From Desulfobacula sp. (GTDB lineage Bacteria > Desulfobacterota > Desulfobacteria > Desulfobacterales > Desulfobacteraceae): 64,000 bases of DNA. The translations under genes were made by a program, and so were the position numbers. Positions 45,679-55,454 of the stretch are shown here, piece after piece. Within the stretch, counting starts at the first letter, position 1, and each line of letters begins with the position of its first letter. The notes under the pieces were generated by a model. The model ran no database searches and was not told the DNA's origin. It worked only from the letters and a program-made list of their open reading frames with translations. The DNA lies in NCBI GenBank assembly GCA_013792075.1, contig VMSR01000276.1, positions 1 through 64,000 of the forward strand, in the 5' to 3' direction.

Positions 45679-46731
45679 ATGCCCCAGATATCAGCAAAAA
45701 TACGCGCGTTTCCTGCTCTGAACATCGACTCAGTCGCTGGCTTTATTGCAGGCCTTCAGCAAAAATCAGGGGATATTCCCTGGCACACGGACGGGAAAAC
45801 AGACCCCTGGGATCTGGTTGAATCGATCATGGGATTGAATGTCGGGGGGTTTTTCGAGGAATCCCGGCTGGCGTTTCAGTGGCTTGCGGCAAACCAAAAT
45901 TCCGATGGATCATGGTTTTCTTCCTACATAAACGGCGTCCCGGAAGATAGAACCTCTGAATCCCATATGGCATGCTATATTGCCGTAGGGCTGTTCCATA
46001 CCTATCTGATTGTCCGGGATCTTTCCCTGCTGGAGTGTTATTGGACATCCATGGAAAAAGGGATTGAATTTGCATTGAGCCTCCAGACAGAGACCGGAGA
46101 AATCTACTGGGCCAAAAGTCCGGAGGGGAAAATAGACCCCATGTCCCTGCTGGCAGGATCCAGTTCCATTTATATGAGTCTCAAGTGCGCCCTGTCCGTT
46201 GCCGCTGTCCTTGGAAAAGTGAAAAAAGACTGGGAACAGGCCTTTGAACGCCTGGGGGCTTCCATCCAGGAAAATATCCACGTCTACAATGTCAGCAAGT
46301 CCCGGTTTTCCATGTATTGGTTTTATCCTATCCTGAGCGGTGCCCTGAGGGGAGAGAAAGCCCAGGCCCGCATTGACAAATACTGGCGCAAATATATGAT
46401 CGAAGGGCAAGGGACACGATGTGTCTCCGACCAGCCCTGGGTAACCATTGCAGAAACCTCGGAGCTGGTGCTTGCCCTGAATGCCATGGGAAATACCCAC
46501 AAAGCCCGGATGGTCTTTTCCTGGATCCAGGACCGGGTCTATGCGGACAAAACATTTTGGTGCGGCTATACCTATCCGGACATGGTCATCTGGCCAGAAG
46601 AAAAAATCTCCTGGACCAATGCGGTGGCCCTCATGGCTGCCGATTCCCTCTATCACCTGACCCCAGCCGCCCGCCTCTTTGATCACAGTGTCTGGCAGGG
46701 CCATCGGTATATGGAGTTGGGCACTTGCTAA
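45679..46731 (+). CDS. Predicted alpha/alpha-toroid (prenyltransferase-like) protein
   Basis: A 350-residue soluble protein with regular Trp- and Gly-rich helical repeats: AGLQQKSGDIPWH, AFQWLAANQNSDGSWFSSY, GIEFALSLQTETGEIYWA and IQDRVYADKTFWCGYTYPD. These resemble the repeats of the terpenoid-cyclase/prenyltransferase (alpha/alpha6 barrel) fold, but the catalytic motifs of squalene-hopene cyclases (DXDD) are not seen. Function is unknown. I use the ATG at 45679, with GAGAGG upstream. It overlaps the following acyltransferase gene by 7 bases and shares a candidate operator with the fad operon. Confidence 0.6.
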   Translation: MPQISAKIRAFPALNIDSVAGFIAGLQQKSGDIPWHTDGKTDPWDLVESIMGLNVGGFFEESRLAFQWLAANQNSDGSWFSSYINGVPEDRTSESHMACYIAVGLFHTYLIVRDLSLLECYWTSMEKGIEFALSLQTETGEIYWAKSPEGKIDPMSLLAGSSSIYMSLKCALSVAAVLGKVKKDWEQAFERLGASIQENIHVYNVSKSRFSMYWFYPILSGALRGEKAQARIDKYWRKYMIEGQGTRCVSDQPWVTIAETSELVLALNAMGNTHKARMVFSWIQDRVYADKTFWCGYTYPDMVIWPEEKISWTNAVALMAADSLYHLTPAARLFDHSVWQGHRYMELGTC

Positions 46732-47450
46732 AAGACAGCCGGCCCTACTATATTAAAAAAGCCTGGTACAGGCTCCAGGACGCCTATGTGCGCCATTACC
46801 TTGTGCCCCAGCTTGCCGGCCTTGGTCCCCATTCTTTTATTGTCAAGCCCTGGCATATAGAGGTGTTTGGCGGGCCGGTGCGCATCGGCAGCCACATTAC
46901 CCTTTTGGGGTGTTCGGACAAGAAAACACGGTTGACGGTCTGGTCGGACAAGCCAGATGTCCAGGGTATTACCATTGGAGACCATGTGCTGATCTCCCCG
47001 GGGGTTCGGATTTCTGCGGCCAATAGTATCACCATTGGCGATTCGTGTATGCTGGCAAGTCATGCCTATATTACCGATTCCGACTGGCATGGCATTTACG
47101 ACCGATCCCTGCCCCCTGATGAAGTGAGCCGGGTCGTGCTGGAGGAAAATGTCTGGATTGGGGACTCTGCCATTGTGTGCAAGGGCGTTACCATCGGAAA
47201 GAACAGCATTATTGGTGCCGGATCCGTGGTCACCTGTGATATCCCCGCCAACGTTGTTGCTGCGGGCAATCCTGCAAGGGTGATCCGAAAACTGGACCCT
47301 GGACAACAGATGATTACCCGCAAGGACCGGTATGCGGATACAAAAAAAATGACCCGGATACTCAACGCATCCGAACAGGAATTCCTTGCGGGCAATACCC
47401 TGTGGGGATGGATCAGGTCCTGTTTGTTTCCCAAGAAAGGGACCCCATAG
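46725..47450 (+). CDS. Hexapeptide-repeat acyltransferase (LbH/WbbJ-like)
   Basis: A 241-residue left-handed beta-helix protein. Repeats such as IGSHITLL, ITIGDHVLISPGVRIS, ITIGDSCMLASHAYI and VWIGDSAIVCKGVTIGKNSIIGAGSVV span residues about 45-185, ending with the AAGNPARVI tail of CoA-dependent O-acetyltransferases. The catalytic His may be in ITDSDWHGI. A TTG at 46725 is the probable start, with GGAG 9 bases upstream and a 7-base overlap with the previous gene. It probably acetylates a sugar or other hydroxyl or amino group; the acceptor is unknown. Converges with the Cache kinase. Confidence 0.85.
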   Translation: MLKDSRPYYIKKAWYRLQDAYVRHYLVPQLAGLGPHSFIVKPWHIEVFGGPVRIGSHITLLGCSDKKTRLTVWSDKPDVQGITIGDHVLISPGVRISAANSITIGDSCMLASHAYITDSDWHGIYDRSLPPDEVSRVVLEENVWIGDSAIVCKGVTIGKNSIIGAGSVVTCDIPANVVAAGNPARVIRKLDPGQQMITRKDRYADTKKMTRILNASEQEFLAGNTLWGWIRSCLFPKKGTP

Positions 47451-47459
47451 GGTCACAGG

Positions 47460-50165
47460 TCAATCCAGGTCATCCGGGCTTTCCATTGCCCTGGAAAGAT
47501 TTTCCATGCAACGGCCGATGTTTTCAATATCAAAGGATTCCGTATACTGAGACAATTCCTTTCCAAAGGTTTGAAGCCCCAGTCGTTGGGAGTGATCACC
47601 TATTTCCAGCAGTCTTTCTGCAATTGTCTGTACTTGGCTTATTTTTATGCCTTCCTGTGGTTTTGGCAGAAGGGGCAGGATCTGAGTTTTCAACAGGGCT
47701 TTCACTTCAGGCGCCAGGTCTTTGTCAAGTTTAATGGGATTTATCGGGTCCAGGAAAGAGGTTTCCAGGGTTTGAACGGCTTTTCCGGGCAGCCATTGGA
47801 ACAATTTTTTAAAGAGGTCTTCAATGATAACGGGTTTGGTCAGCCAGTCGACAGAAGCATTGGGGTTATGGGCGTTATTTTTTAGGTCTTGGACTGCTGT
47901 CGTCATAAGGATCACGGGAATGTTTTGTGTGGGCTCAAGCACCTTTAATCGGGTGCTTGCCTCTATGCCGCCAAGGGTCGGCATGGAGGCATCCATAAGA
48001 ATGAGATCCGGCAGCCATTCCCGGGCCATTGAAATCGCCTGCTCACCATCTTCTGCTTCCCGCACATCAAGGTTTGTTTTTTCCAGGATTTCCCGTAGCA
48101 TGTAGCGGATGGATTCTTGGCCATCGGCCACAAGAATTTTTTCCCTGGAAAAAGAGAGTTTGTTTAGGTCAATGTTCTTAGTGATTTGCCGACAGGCCGC
48201 TTGTTTGCTGATCTCAACATTGGGGATCACAAATTCGAACAGACTCCCCTTTTCAGGTATACTGGTCACGCAAATGCGGCCCCCCATCAGTTCAATCAGC
48301 TGTTTGCAGATGGCAAGCCCAAGGCCTGTGCCCCCGAATTTTCGACTGGTGCCCGCCGATTCCTGCTGAAAGGACTCGAAGATGATCTCTGTCTTGTTTT
48401 CAGGAATACCGATACCTGTGTCCTCGACTTGAACAACAAGGTCAATAAAGTCCTTTGTCTGTTGCCGTGGTGTTTGGGTTTTTGCGGTTAACCGGATGTG
48501 CCCGTTCCGGGTGAATTTGGTTGCGTTGTCCAAAAGATTGATCAGTATTTGCCGGAACCGTATTCCATCCAGAAATAGAAAATCCGGCATGTCTGCATCG
48601 ATTTCCAGGATATAGTCCAAAGATTTTTCCCTGAGCTTGACAGTGAACAGCCCAAGGGTTTCATTGAAAAGGGTTTCAAGGCGAATGGGAATCCGATTGA
48701 GGTTTAGTTTTTTTGCCTCTATTTTGGACAGGTCCAGGATATTGTTGATCAGGTCCAGCAGGTTTTTTCCGGCTGTGGTAATGGCAGCAAGATAACTGGA
48801 TTGTTGTTTTCCGGAGACCATGGTCGATAAAAGTTCGCTGAATCCGATGACTGAATTTAACGGGGTTCTGATTTCATGGCTCACATTGGCCAGAAATTCG
48901 CCTTTTGCCTGGTTTGCCTTTTCCAGTTCGATCTCTTTTTCTTTTCGTATCTGAATTTCCATGTTCAAGGCTTTGTTCAGAATGAGAAGTTCGCTGGTTC
49001 TCTCTTCCACCCGGTTTTCAAGTTCCTGGTGGGAGTGTTTGAGGGCTTGTTCTGCAAATTTGCGTTTGTCAATATTGCGGGAATTGATCACCATACCCCC
49101 GATGGAAGGGTGCTCCAAAAGATTCTTGCTGATGGACTCCAAGGTGCACCAATGCCCTTCCTTATGCCGGAAACGGTGTTCGGCGGCCTGGGCCATCACA
49201 AGGGATTGGATTCTCAAAACATACTGCTGGAACAGAGCGGTTCGATCCTCCGGGTGAACAAAATCAAAGGCATTTATGCCGATGACATCTTCGGGCAGGT
49301 AGCCGAGAATTCTCTGGGTGGAGGGGCTTACATACATAAAGATCCCTTGGGCATCCAATATCCAGATCAAATCATTGGCATTCTCGATCATTGCCCTGAA
49401 GTGTTCCTCACTGTATTTCAGGGCTGCAAGGGTCTCCTGCAGCCGTAAGGCCATTTGGTTGAATCCCTCTGCCAGCCGGCCAAACTCATCCCTGGAGTGG
49501 ATGGGAATCCGGGTGTCCAGAATTCCCGTTCCGATTTTTTCAGCCCCCTGCACCAGTTCTTCCAGGGGGCTTGTCAGACGTCGGGTCAGCATCATCAAGG
49601 CCAGGGAAATGACAACTGCGGCAAAAATGCAAATGGAAATAAGGTAGGGCTTCATTCTATTGGTTGTCCCGTATACCTCTTCCATGGGGTCCACGGCCAA
49701 TATGAACCATTTCCATTCTTTGAAGTACTCAAATTTTGCCAGGCTTTGTTTCCCCGCCATTTCAAGTACCAGATGTCCGGCAGGTGATTTTAATTCCCTA
49801 AACCATTTTTCTGAACTCACATCCACATCAATCATGTATTTGCTGGGGTGAAAGATGATGGTGCCCTCCGGGTCCACTGCAAAAATATACCCCTGGGCTC
49901 CGACCCCGATGGTCGCAATCTCCGTTGCTGCATCCAGTTTTGCTTTTGCGATGCTTGCCGCAATTGTTTCAAGTCCGTATTCATGGAGCATTCGCTCCTG
50001 GGTTCTGGTGATGTCCATGGCTTCTGACAGGCGGGTGGCAAGCCAGGTTTGACCCAGGTCGATCAATGCATTTCTGGAAAAATGGTAGGTGGTCCCCACA
50101 GTTAAAAGCAGAAAGAAAATGACCAAAGGCAGGGTTGTCAGCAGTATTTTTCCATAGGTGTTCAT
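47460..50165 (-). CDS. Hybrid sensor histidine kinase: Cache-HAMP-PAS-HisKA-HATPase-receiver
   Basis: A 901-residue membrane sensor. TM1 (about 8-28) and TM2 (about 175-195) bracket a periplasmic single-Cache-like domain (GAQGYIFAVDPEGTIIFHPS, then WKWFILAVDPMEEV). HAMP, PAS (WILDAQGIFMYVSPSTQRILGY), HisKA with acceptor His in LANVSHEIRTPLNS near residue 430, HATPase (DTGIGIPENKTEI, GGTGLGLAICKQL) and a receiver with LILMDASMPTLGG follow. About 110 helical residues close the protein, possibly a remnant phosphotransfer domain, without a clear His motif. Its start overlaps the stop of the upstream binding-protein gene (ATGA), so the two are co-translated; see findings. Confidence 0.92.
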   Translation of the reverse strand: MNTYGKILLTTLPLVIFFLLLTVGTTYHFSRNALIDLGQTWLATRLSEAMDITRTQERMLHEYGLETIAASIAKAKLDAATEIATIGVGAQGYIFAVDPEGTIIFHPSKYMIDVDVSSEKWFRELKSPAGHLVLEMAGKQSLAKFEYFKEWKWFILAVDPMEEVYGTTNRMKPYLISICIFAAVVISLALMMLTRRLTSPLEELVQGAEKIGTGILDTRIPIHSRDEFGRLAEGFNQMALRLQETLAALKYSEEHFRAMIENANDLIWILDAQGIFMYVSPSTQRILGYLPEDVIGINAFDFVHPEDRTALFQQYVLRIQSLVMAQAAEHRFRHKEGHWCTLESISKNLLEHPSIGGMVINSRNIDKRKFAEQALKHSHQELENRVEERTSELLILNKALNMEIQIRKEKEIELEKANQAKGEFLANVSHEIRTPLNSVIGFSELLSTMVSGKQQSSYLAAITTAGKNLLDLINNILDLSKIEAKKLNLNRIPIRLETLFNETLGLFTVKLREKSLDYILEIDADMPDFLFLDGIRFRQILINLLDNATKFTRNGHIRLTAKTQTPRQQTKDFIDLVVQVEDTGIGIPENKTEIIFESFQQESAGTSRKFGGTGLGLAICKQLIELMGGRICVTSIPEKGSLFEFVIPNVEISKQAACRQITKNIDLNKLSFSREKILVADGQESIRYMLREILEKTNLDVREAEDGEQAISMAREWLPDLILMDASMPTLGGIEASTRLKVLEPTQNIPVILMTTAVQDLKNNAHNPNASVDWLTKPVIIEDLFKKLFQWLPGKAVQTLETSFLDPINPIKLDKDLAPEVKALLKTQILPLLPKPQEGIKISQVQTIAERLLEIGDHSQRLGLQTFGKELSQYTESFDIENIGRCMENLSRAMESPDDLD

Positions 50166-51784
50166 GGGGTAATTTTTTTTGCCTCAAAATAGGTGTTTTC
50201 AGTAAATTGCGGATAAAGGGCCATGGTGGAAACCAGGCTGTGCCCGTATTCCACATAGGTTTTTCTGGCATAGCATTGCCGGGTAAACATGACAGGAAAG
50301 GCCGCCATGTCATCTAAAATCCGTATTTGCGCCTGGACCCACAGGTTTACCTGGGCATCCGGGTCAATGGCCAGCCGGGCATTTTCTATGAGTTTATCAA
50401 TTTTATCATAATGGGAAAAATTGGTGTCTGGTATGGCGCCGGTGACAATGATAGAATCCGAGTGAAAGAATTGGGTCAGGTATGCGTCGGCATTGGGGCG
50501 CCATGCACCGTAAATGACAATGGGTTTTGGCTCTTTTCTGATTTTTTTGTGCATATCGGAGTGGGTTTCAATGGTAATATTACAGGTGATCCCGATTTTG
50601 GCCAATTGCGATTTCATCACAGAATAATAATTTTTATACACCCGCTTTTCCGACGTGACAACATCCAAGGTAAATCCGTCGGGATGCCCGGCATCCTTCA
50701 GCAATTGCCTTGCTCTGTTCAGGTCCTGAAAATAGGCGATGCCCAGTGTGCGGACATCTTCTTTTGATAAGCCGCCTGGCAAAAATTGTGCCGGGACAGG
50801 TGAAAAAACAGGACCGGACAACCGGGGACTTGTGGTTTCCAGAAATGCCTCCCGGCTCAGGGCGTAAGCAATGGCTTTTCGAACCCTTACGTCGTCCAGG
50901 GGTTTTGCCCGGGTGTTCAGATAAATGGTGCCCACTTCCCCCACACCATGGGTATCAATTTTAATGGCCGCATCTTTTTCAACGGCGTCTATCCATCCTT
51001 TTTCCGCAGACCCTGTGATGATATCCAGCCGGTCTTTTTTTAACCCGTCCAGCCGGTCTTCTATTCCGGGTATAAACACAAGTTGCACCCCGGTAAGTTT
51101 GGGGCACCCCCTGAAATAATCTTTATGAGCAATTAAGCTTAGGGTGTCGCCGGGCAGATAACTTTGGAATGCAAAGGGTCCGGTCCCGATGGGGTGGGAT
51201 TTGAAGCGTTCATATCCCATGGTTTCCACGGCCCGTTTGCTGACAATAAAACCGCCGCTGTAATTGGTCAGCTTGGGAAAGAACAGGATAGAGGACATTG
51301 GTTTTTCAAGGATGATTTCAAGGTCATAATCCCCTAGTTTTTTAATGTCCATGCCGGTATATTCCCCGGCATAGGCACTAAATTTTTTTTGGGCTGCTTT
51401 TTTCAGGGAAAAGATGACATCGTCTGCAGTCAGTTCATGGGCCGGGGTGGCAGGACCCTTGTGGAAAAAGATGCCCTTGCGTAATTTGATGGTCCAGATT
51501 TGTTTGCCGCCTTCCATCCGGACCTCCGGCATGTCCACGGCAAGGTCAGGCTCTATCCTGGGGGCATTTCCGGGGATATACCGCAATAGCCCGTTAAATA
51601 CCATATCTGCAAAAGCCCTGTCCTGTGAGCCTTCTGCAAAATGAGGATCCAGGGTTCCCATGGCAGAAACATGGACACCGAATCTGAGCACATCCTGACC
51701 CGCCCCGGAAGGAAGGGTAAACCAAAGGAGACTTAAAAAAAGGGAAAGGACAAACAGACAGATTCGCCGTGGGGGTGTTTTCAT
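50162..51784 (-). CDS. Oligopeptide-type (family 5) extracytoplasmic solute-binding protein
   Basis: A 540-residue protein with a signal peptide (hydrophobic residues 8-23, then SGAGQDV) and the SBP family 5 fold: LRFGVHVSAMGTLDPHF, ADMVFNGLLRYI, WTIKLRKGIFFHKG, SHPIGTGPFAF, DVRVRKAIAYALSRE and ARQLLKDAGHPDGF. No ABC permease or ATPase genes are next to it. It overlaps the Cache histidine kinase by 4 bases, so it probably serves as a ligand-capturing subunit for that sensor (inference). ATG at 51784 has GGAGAC upstream; a TTG at 51802 is possible. Ligand unknown. Confidence 0.9.
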   Translation of the reverse strand: MKTPPRRICLFVLSLFLSLLWFTLPSGAGQDVLRFGVHVSAMGTLDPHFAEGSQDRAFADMVFNGLLRYIPGNAPRIEPDLAVDMPEVRMEGGKQIWTIKLRKGIFFHKGPATPAHELTADDVIFSLKKAAQKKFSAYAGEYTGMDIKKLGDYDLEIILEKPMSSILFFPKLTNYSGGFIVSKRAVETMGYERFKSHPIGTGPFAFQSYLPGDTLSLIAHKDYFRGCPKLTGVQLVFIPGIEDRLDGLKKDRLDIITGSAEKGWIDAVEKDAAIKIDTHGVGEVGTIYLNTRAKPLDDVRVRKAIAYALSREAFLETTSPRLSGPVFSPVPAQFLPGGLSKEDVRTLGIAYFQDLNRARQLLKDAGHPDGFTLDVVTSEKRVYKNYYSVMKSQLAKIGITCNITIETHSDMHKKIRKEPKPIVIYGAWRPNADAYLTQFFHSDSIIVTGAIPDTNFSHYDKIDKLIENARLAIDPDAQVNLWVQAQIRILDDMAAFPVMFTRQCYARKTYVEYGHSLVSTMALYPQFTENTYFEAKKITP

Positions 51785-51906
51785 TCGTTCTTGTCTCCGC
51801 AAGTTTTTTTCTCACAAGCCAATTGCGACCCATACACACTTAATGAAATTTTTTGGAAGAGTATACATCAAAAGCGTGTAAATGCAAAATTTTGGTAACA
51901 GCTTAT

Positions 51907-51936
51907 TTGTCAAACTAGCAATATGTGGTTATATTG
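51907..51936 (+). promoter_or_regulatory. Promoter with overlapping inverted repeat upstream of copA
   Basis: TTGTCA at 51907-51912 and TATATT at 51930-51935 are 17 bases apart, a good sigma-70 promoter. CAATAT-GTGGTT-ATATTG (51919-51936) is a perfect inverted repeat covering the spacer and the -10, a fitting place for a copper-responsive regulator. About 100 bases of untranslated leader would follow. Confidence 0.5.
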
Positions 51937-52038
51937 ACGGAATATGATCCCGATTTGCAGCTGTCGGTGCACTGGATAATTTGAATCTCGTATTTAAGCG
52001 CAGGATAAATACAGGTGGGACACAGAAGGGAGTTTACA

Positions 52039-54498
52039 ATGGAAGAACAGACCGTAACCTTGCCGGTGACCGGAATGAGTTGCGTTAATTGCGCTGCCAA
52101 TATCCATAAAACCCTGGAGCGGCTTGGGGGAATAGCCAGCGTAAATGTGAATTTTGCAGCCGAACAGGCCGTGGTAACCTTTGATCCAGATAAAATTTGT
52201 CTGAACCAGATCCGGGAAAAGATTGCAGATCTTGGGTTTAAGGTGGTGCTGGCGGAACATGAGATGCCGGTGACGGGAATGAGCTGTGCCAATTGCGCCG
52301 CCAGCATTGAAAGAACACTGAACAAGGAAGTATCAGGCGTGGTAACCGCCTCGGTCAATTTTGCAACAGAACGGCTCAGGGTCTCTTACCTGCCGTCTGT
52401 GATCCGCCTGGATGAAATTGTGACCCGGGTGAAGGCCCTGGGCTTTGATCTGATCCTGGCAGAGGATGGCGCAAATGAGGCTGATGTGGAGGAAATTGCG
52501 CGGAACCGGGAAATCCAGGATCAGACACAAAAATTTTGGGTGGGAGCCGCCTTTGCCTTGCCCCTGTTTTTAATGAGCATGTCCAGGGATTTCGGACTGA
52601 CAGGCCACTGGAGCCATGCAGTCTGGGTAAACTGGTTTTTTCTTGTCCTTGCCACGCCGGTGCAATTTTATACGGGCTGGGATTATTACCTGGGTGCCTT
52701 TAAAAGCCTGAAAAACAAATCCGCCAACATGGATGTGCTCATTGCTCTGGGGTCCTCGGTGGCCTATTTCTATTCCCTTGCCATTTTACTGCTTCCCGGG
52801 CTTGAGGGCCATGTGTATTTTGAAACATCCGCCGTGATCATCACCCTGATAAAATTTGGCAAGCTGCTGGAGGCAAGGACCAAGGGAAAGACTGGAGGGG
52901 CCATTAAAAAGCTTATGGGACTTGCTCCCAAAACCGCGACAAAGCTTGTGGACGGATCTGAAATACAGGTATCCATCATCAGTGTCCGGACAGGGGATAT
53001 GATTCTGATTCGTCCGGGCGAGCGGATTCCGGTGGACGGTATGATTATTGAGGGTGAATCCTCCGTGGATGAATCCATGCTCAGCGGCGAGCCCCTTCCT
53101 GTGGATAAAAAACCGGGAGATCCATTAACCGGCGGTACGGTCAACGGGCAGGGCCTGTTAAAATTTGAGGCCACCCGGGTGGGCAAGGACACGGCCCTGG
53201 CCCAGATCATCCGCATGGTCCAGGAAGCCCAGGGGAGCCGTGCACCCATCCAGGCTCTGGCAGATCGGGTGGCAGCGGTTTTTGTGCCAATGGTTATCCT
53301 TATTGCCATCCTTACCTTTGGTATCTGGTGGGGGGTGACCGGCGAGTTTGTACCGTCCATGATCCGAATGGTGGCGGTCCTGGTCATTGCCTGTCCCTGC
53401 GCCCTTGGCCTTGCCACCCCCACGGCCATCATGGCCGGAACCGGCAAGGGGGCTGAAAACGGTATTTTGTTCAAGCGCAGCCAGGCCCTGGAAACGGCTG
53501 CCAAGCTGACCACCATTGTGCTGGACAAGACCGGCACCATCACCCAGGGCCGCCCCACAGTGGTGGATTTGATTCCCATGGAGGCCGGCGGATTGAGCGG
53601 CCAGGACCTGCTGGTACTGGCCGCCTCCCTGGAAAAAGGGTCTGAACACCCCATTGGCAGATCCATTGTGGCATTTGCTTTGGATAAGGGGCTTTCCCTG
53701 GGTGATCCCCAAGGGTTTGAAGCCCATGGTGGGTTCGGCGTTTCAGGACGTGTAAACGGCACAAAATTGCGGCTGGGCAAGCCCGGATGGTTTGACACCC
53801 TGTTGGTGGCCCCTGTGGCCCGGCAGGTCATTGAGCTGCAGAACCAGGGAAAAACCGTGATGGTGCTGGCCGGGGAAGAAGGAGTGCTGGGCATCCTGTC
53901 TGTATCTGATGTGCTCAAACCCGACTCCAGACAGGCCATTGCATCCCTGCACAAAGAAGGCCTGCGGGTGGTCATGCTCACCGGGGACAACCTGGCCACG
54001 GCCCGGGCCATCGGTAGGCAGGTCAATGTGGATGATATTGTGGCCGATGTCAGGCCCGAAGAAAAATCCGGCAAAATAGAACAGCTCCAGGCGGAAAAAG
54101 CCATGGTGGGAATGGTGGGGGACGGGATTAATGATGCACCGGCCCTTGCCCGGGCCGATGTCGGCTTCGCCATTGGCACGGGAACGGATGTGGCCATGGA
54201 AACCGGGGCTGTGATCCTTTCCAGCGGCAGACTTTCGGGTATCCCCCTGGCCATCCATATCAGCCGGCGCACCATCCACACCATTCGTCAGAATTTGTTT
54301 CTGGCATTTGTATACAATATTGTGTTAATCCCGGTGGCAGCCGGGATACTGGCTCCCTTTGACATGTTCCCGGATTTTTTGCGCCAGCTCCATCCCATCC
54401 TGGCCGCCCTTGCTATGGCCGCCTCCAGCATATCCGTGGTCACCAACAGCCTCAGGCTTTACCGGGCGGATTTCAGCAAGTTCACAGATCCGGTATAG
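52039..54498 (+). CDS. copA: Copper-exporting P1B-type ATPase
   Basis: An 819-residue Cu(I) export pump. Two N-terminal heavy-metal domains with [11 protein letters not shown] and [11 protein letters not shown] bind copper. Eight transmembrane segments follow, with the CPC metal site ([14 protein letters not shown]) near residue 452, the phosphorylation loop DKTGTITQG, the nucleotide-binding SEHPIGRS and [16 protein letters not shown], and the P1B-1 pattern in the last two helices ([24 protein letters not shown]). All motifs are intact. ATG at 52039 has AAGGGAG upstream. The promoter region carries an inverted repeat. A YwbE gene follows; no copZ or cueR was seen. Confidence 0.97.
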   Translation: MEEQTVTLPVTGMSCVNCAANIHKTLERLGGIASVNVNFAAEQAVVTFDPDKICLNQIREKIADLGFKVVLAEHEMPVTGMSCANCAASIERTLNKEVSGVVTASVNFATERLRVSYLPSVIRLDEIVTRVKALGFDLILAEDGANEADVEEIARNREIQDQTQKFWVGAAFALPLFLMSMSRDFGLTGHWSHAVWVNWFFLVLATPVQFYTGWDYYLGAFKSLKNKSANMDVLIALGSSVAYFYSLAILLLPGLEGHVYFETSAVIITLIKFGKLLEARTKGKTGGAIKKLMGLAPKTATKLVDGSEIQVSIISVRTGDMILIRPGERIPVDGMIIEGESSVDESMLSGEPLPVDKKPGDPLTGGTVNGQGLLKFEATRVGKDTALAQIIRMVQEAQGSRAPIQALADRVAAVFVPMVILIAILTFGIWWGVTGEFVPSMIRMVAVLVIACPCALGLATPTAIMAGTGKGAENGILFKRSQALETAAKLTTIVLDKTGTITQGRPTVVDLIPMEAGGLSGQDLLVLAASLEKGSEHPIGRSIVAFALDKGLSLGDPQGFEAHGGFGVSGRVNGTKLRLGKPGWFDTLLVAPVARQVIELQNQGKTVMVLAGEEGVLGILSVSDVLKPDSRQAIASLHKEGLRVVMLTGDNLATARAIGRQVNVDDIVADVRPEEKSGKIEQLQAEKAMVGMVGDGINDAPALARADVGFAIGTGTDVAMETGAVILSSGRLSGIPLAIHISRRTIHTIRQNLFLAFVYNIVLIPVAAGILAPFDMFPDFLRQLHPILAALAMAASSISVVTNSLRLYRADFSKFTDPV

Positions 54499-54554
54499 GC
54501 AATGGGTTGTTTCGGGCATTTTTTATTGAAAGTTTTCCCAAGGAAAGAAGACAG

Positions 54555-54758
54555 ATGGATGGACAAAAACGGGCCGATATTCAAAAAGGGATAACGGTGA
54601 AAGTAGTGCAGAAGCAAGACCAGAGAACCGGTCAATTGACCCAGGGAGTGGTGCAAGAGATCCTCACCAATTCAAAGACACACCCCCATGGTATCAAGGT
54701 GCGGCTTGAATCCGGTATCGTGGGACGGGTCAAGGAAATCATCGCCCCAAAGGCCTGA
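54555..54758 (+). CDS. YwbE family protein
   Basis: A 67-residue protein (MDGQKRADIQKGITVKVV, then KTHPHGIKVRLESGIVGRVK) that matches the YwbE family (DUF2196), a small conserved protein with no assigned function. I use the ATG at 54555 (GGAAAG upstream) rather than the open frame from 54507. It lies between copA and a methyltransferase gene, all in the same direction and probably one transcript. Confidence 0.85.
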   Translation: MDGQKRADIQKGITVKVVQKQDQRTGQLTQGVVQEILTNSKTHPHGIKVRLESGIVGRVKEIIAPKA

Positions 54759-54772
54759 GGGGTTTGCAACCA

Positions 54773-55444
54773 ATGGAAAAATCCAGTACAAACCGGCTGA
54801 TGCCCCGGCACGCTGACTTGTTTAAGACCGAAAGCCTTTTTGACAGAATTGCCCGGGCCGTCTGCCGTGCCGGCACCCTGCCCAGAAAGGAACTCTATGA
54901 ATCCTGGGAAACTGCCAGGAGGGTCCGGCGCAGATACCGGGGCGGCCGGGTGGTGGATCTTGCCTGCGGCCATGGTCTTCTGGCCCATATCCTGCTGATC
55001 CTGGACTCAGGATCAGACCATGCCCTGGCCGTTGATGCAAGGATTCCCGACAATGCCGCAGTATTGTCCGAAAGCCTTGTTCAGACTTGGCCCGGCCTTG
55101 AAACCAGGATACATTACAGGCAAATGGACATCCGGGATGTCCTGCTTTTCCCCGATGACCTGGTGGTATCTGCCCATGCCTGCGGCGCCCTGACCGATCT
55201 TGTGATCGATAGGGCCGTTGAAGCCCGTGCCCGGGTGGCAGTCCTGCCATGCTGCCATAATTTAAAAACCTGTGCCACGGGAAACCTGACAAACTGGATG
55301 GATGCCTCTCTTGCCATTGATGCTGTAAGGGCCACAAGCCTTGCCTCCCGGGGATATGAGATCATCACCCAAAGGATTCCGGGCACCATTACCCCCAAGA
55401 ACCGCCTGCTCATGGGACATCCGCCGGCGGTGAAAGACGTCTGA
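54773..55444 (+). CDS. SAM-dependent methyltransferase (METTL25/RRNAD1-like)
   Basis: A 223-residue class I methyltransferase. Motif I is VVDLACGHGLLAHILL near residue 60, then ALAVDARI (motif II), SAHACGALTDLVID, and ALPCCH-like VAVLPCCHNLKT. The HACGA and PCCH segments match a group related to eukaryotic METTL25/RRNAD1 (Methyltransf_32), whose substrates are unclear. GAGGGG lies 11 bases before the ATG. It ends 10 bases from the convergent ModF-like gene. No substrate is evident. Confidence 0.7.
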   Translation: MEKSSTNRLMPRHADLFKTESLFDRIARAVCRAGTLPRKELYESWETARRVRRRYRGGRVVDLACGHGLLAHILLILDSGSDHALAVDARIPDNAAVLSESLVQTWPGLETRIHYRQMDIRDVLLFPDDLVVSAHACGALTDLVIDRAVEARARVAVLPCCHNLKTCATGNLTNWMDASLAIDAVRATSLASRGYEIITQRIPGTITPKNRLLMGHPPAVKDV

Positions 55445-55454
55445 AATTCGGCCA

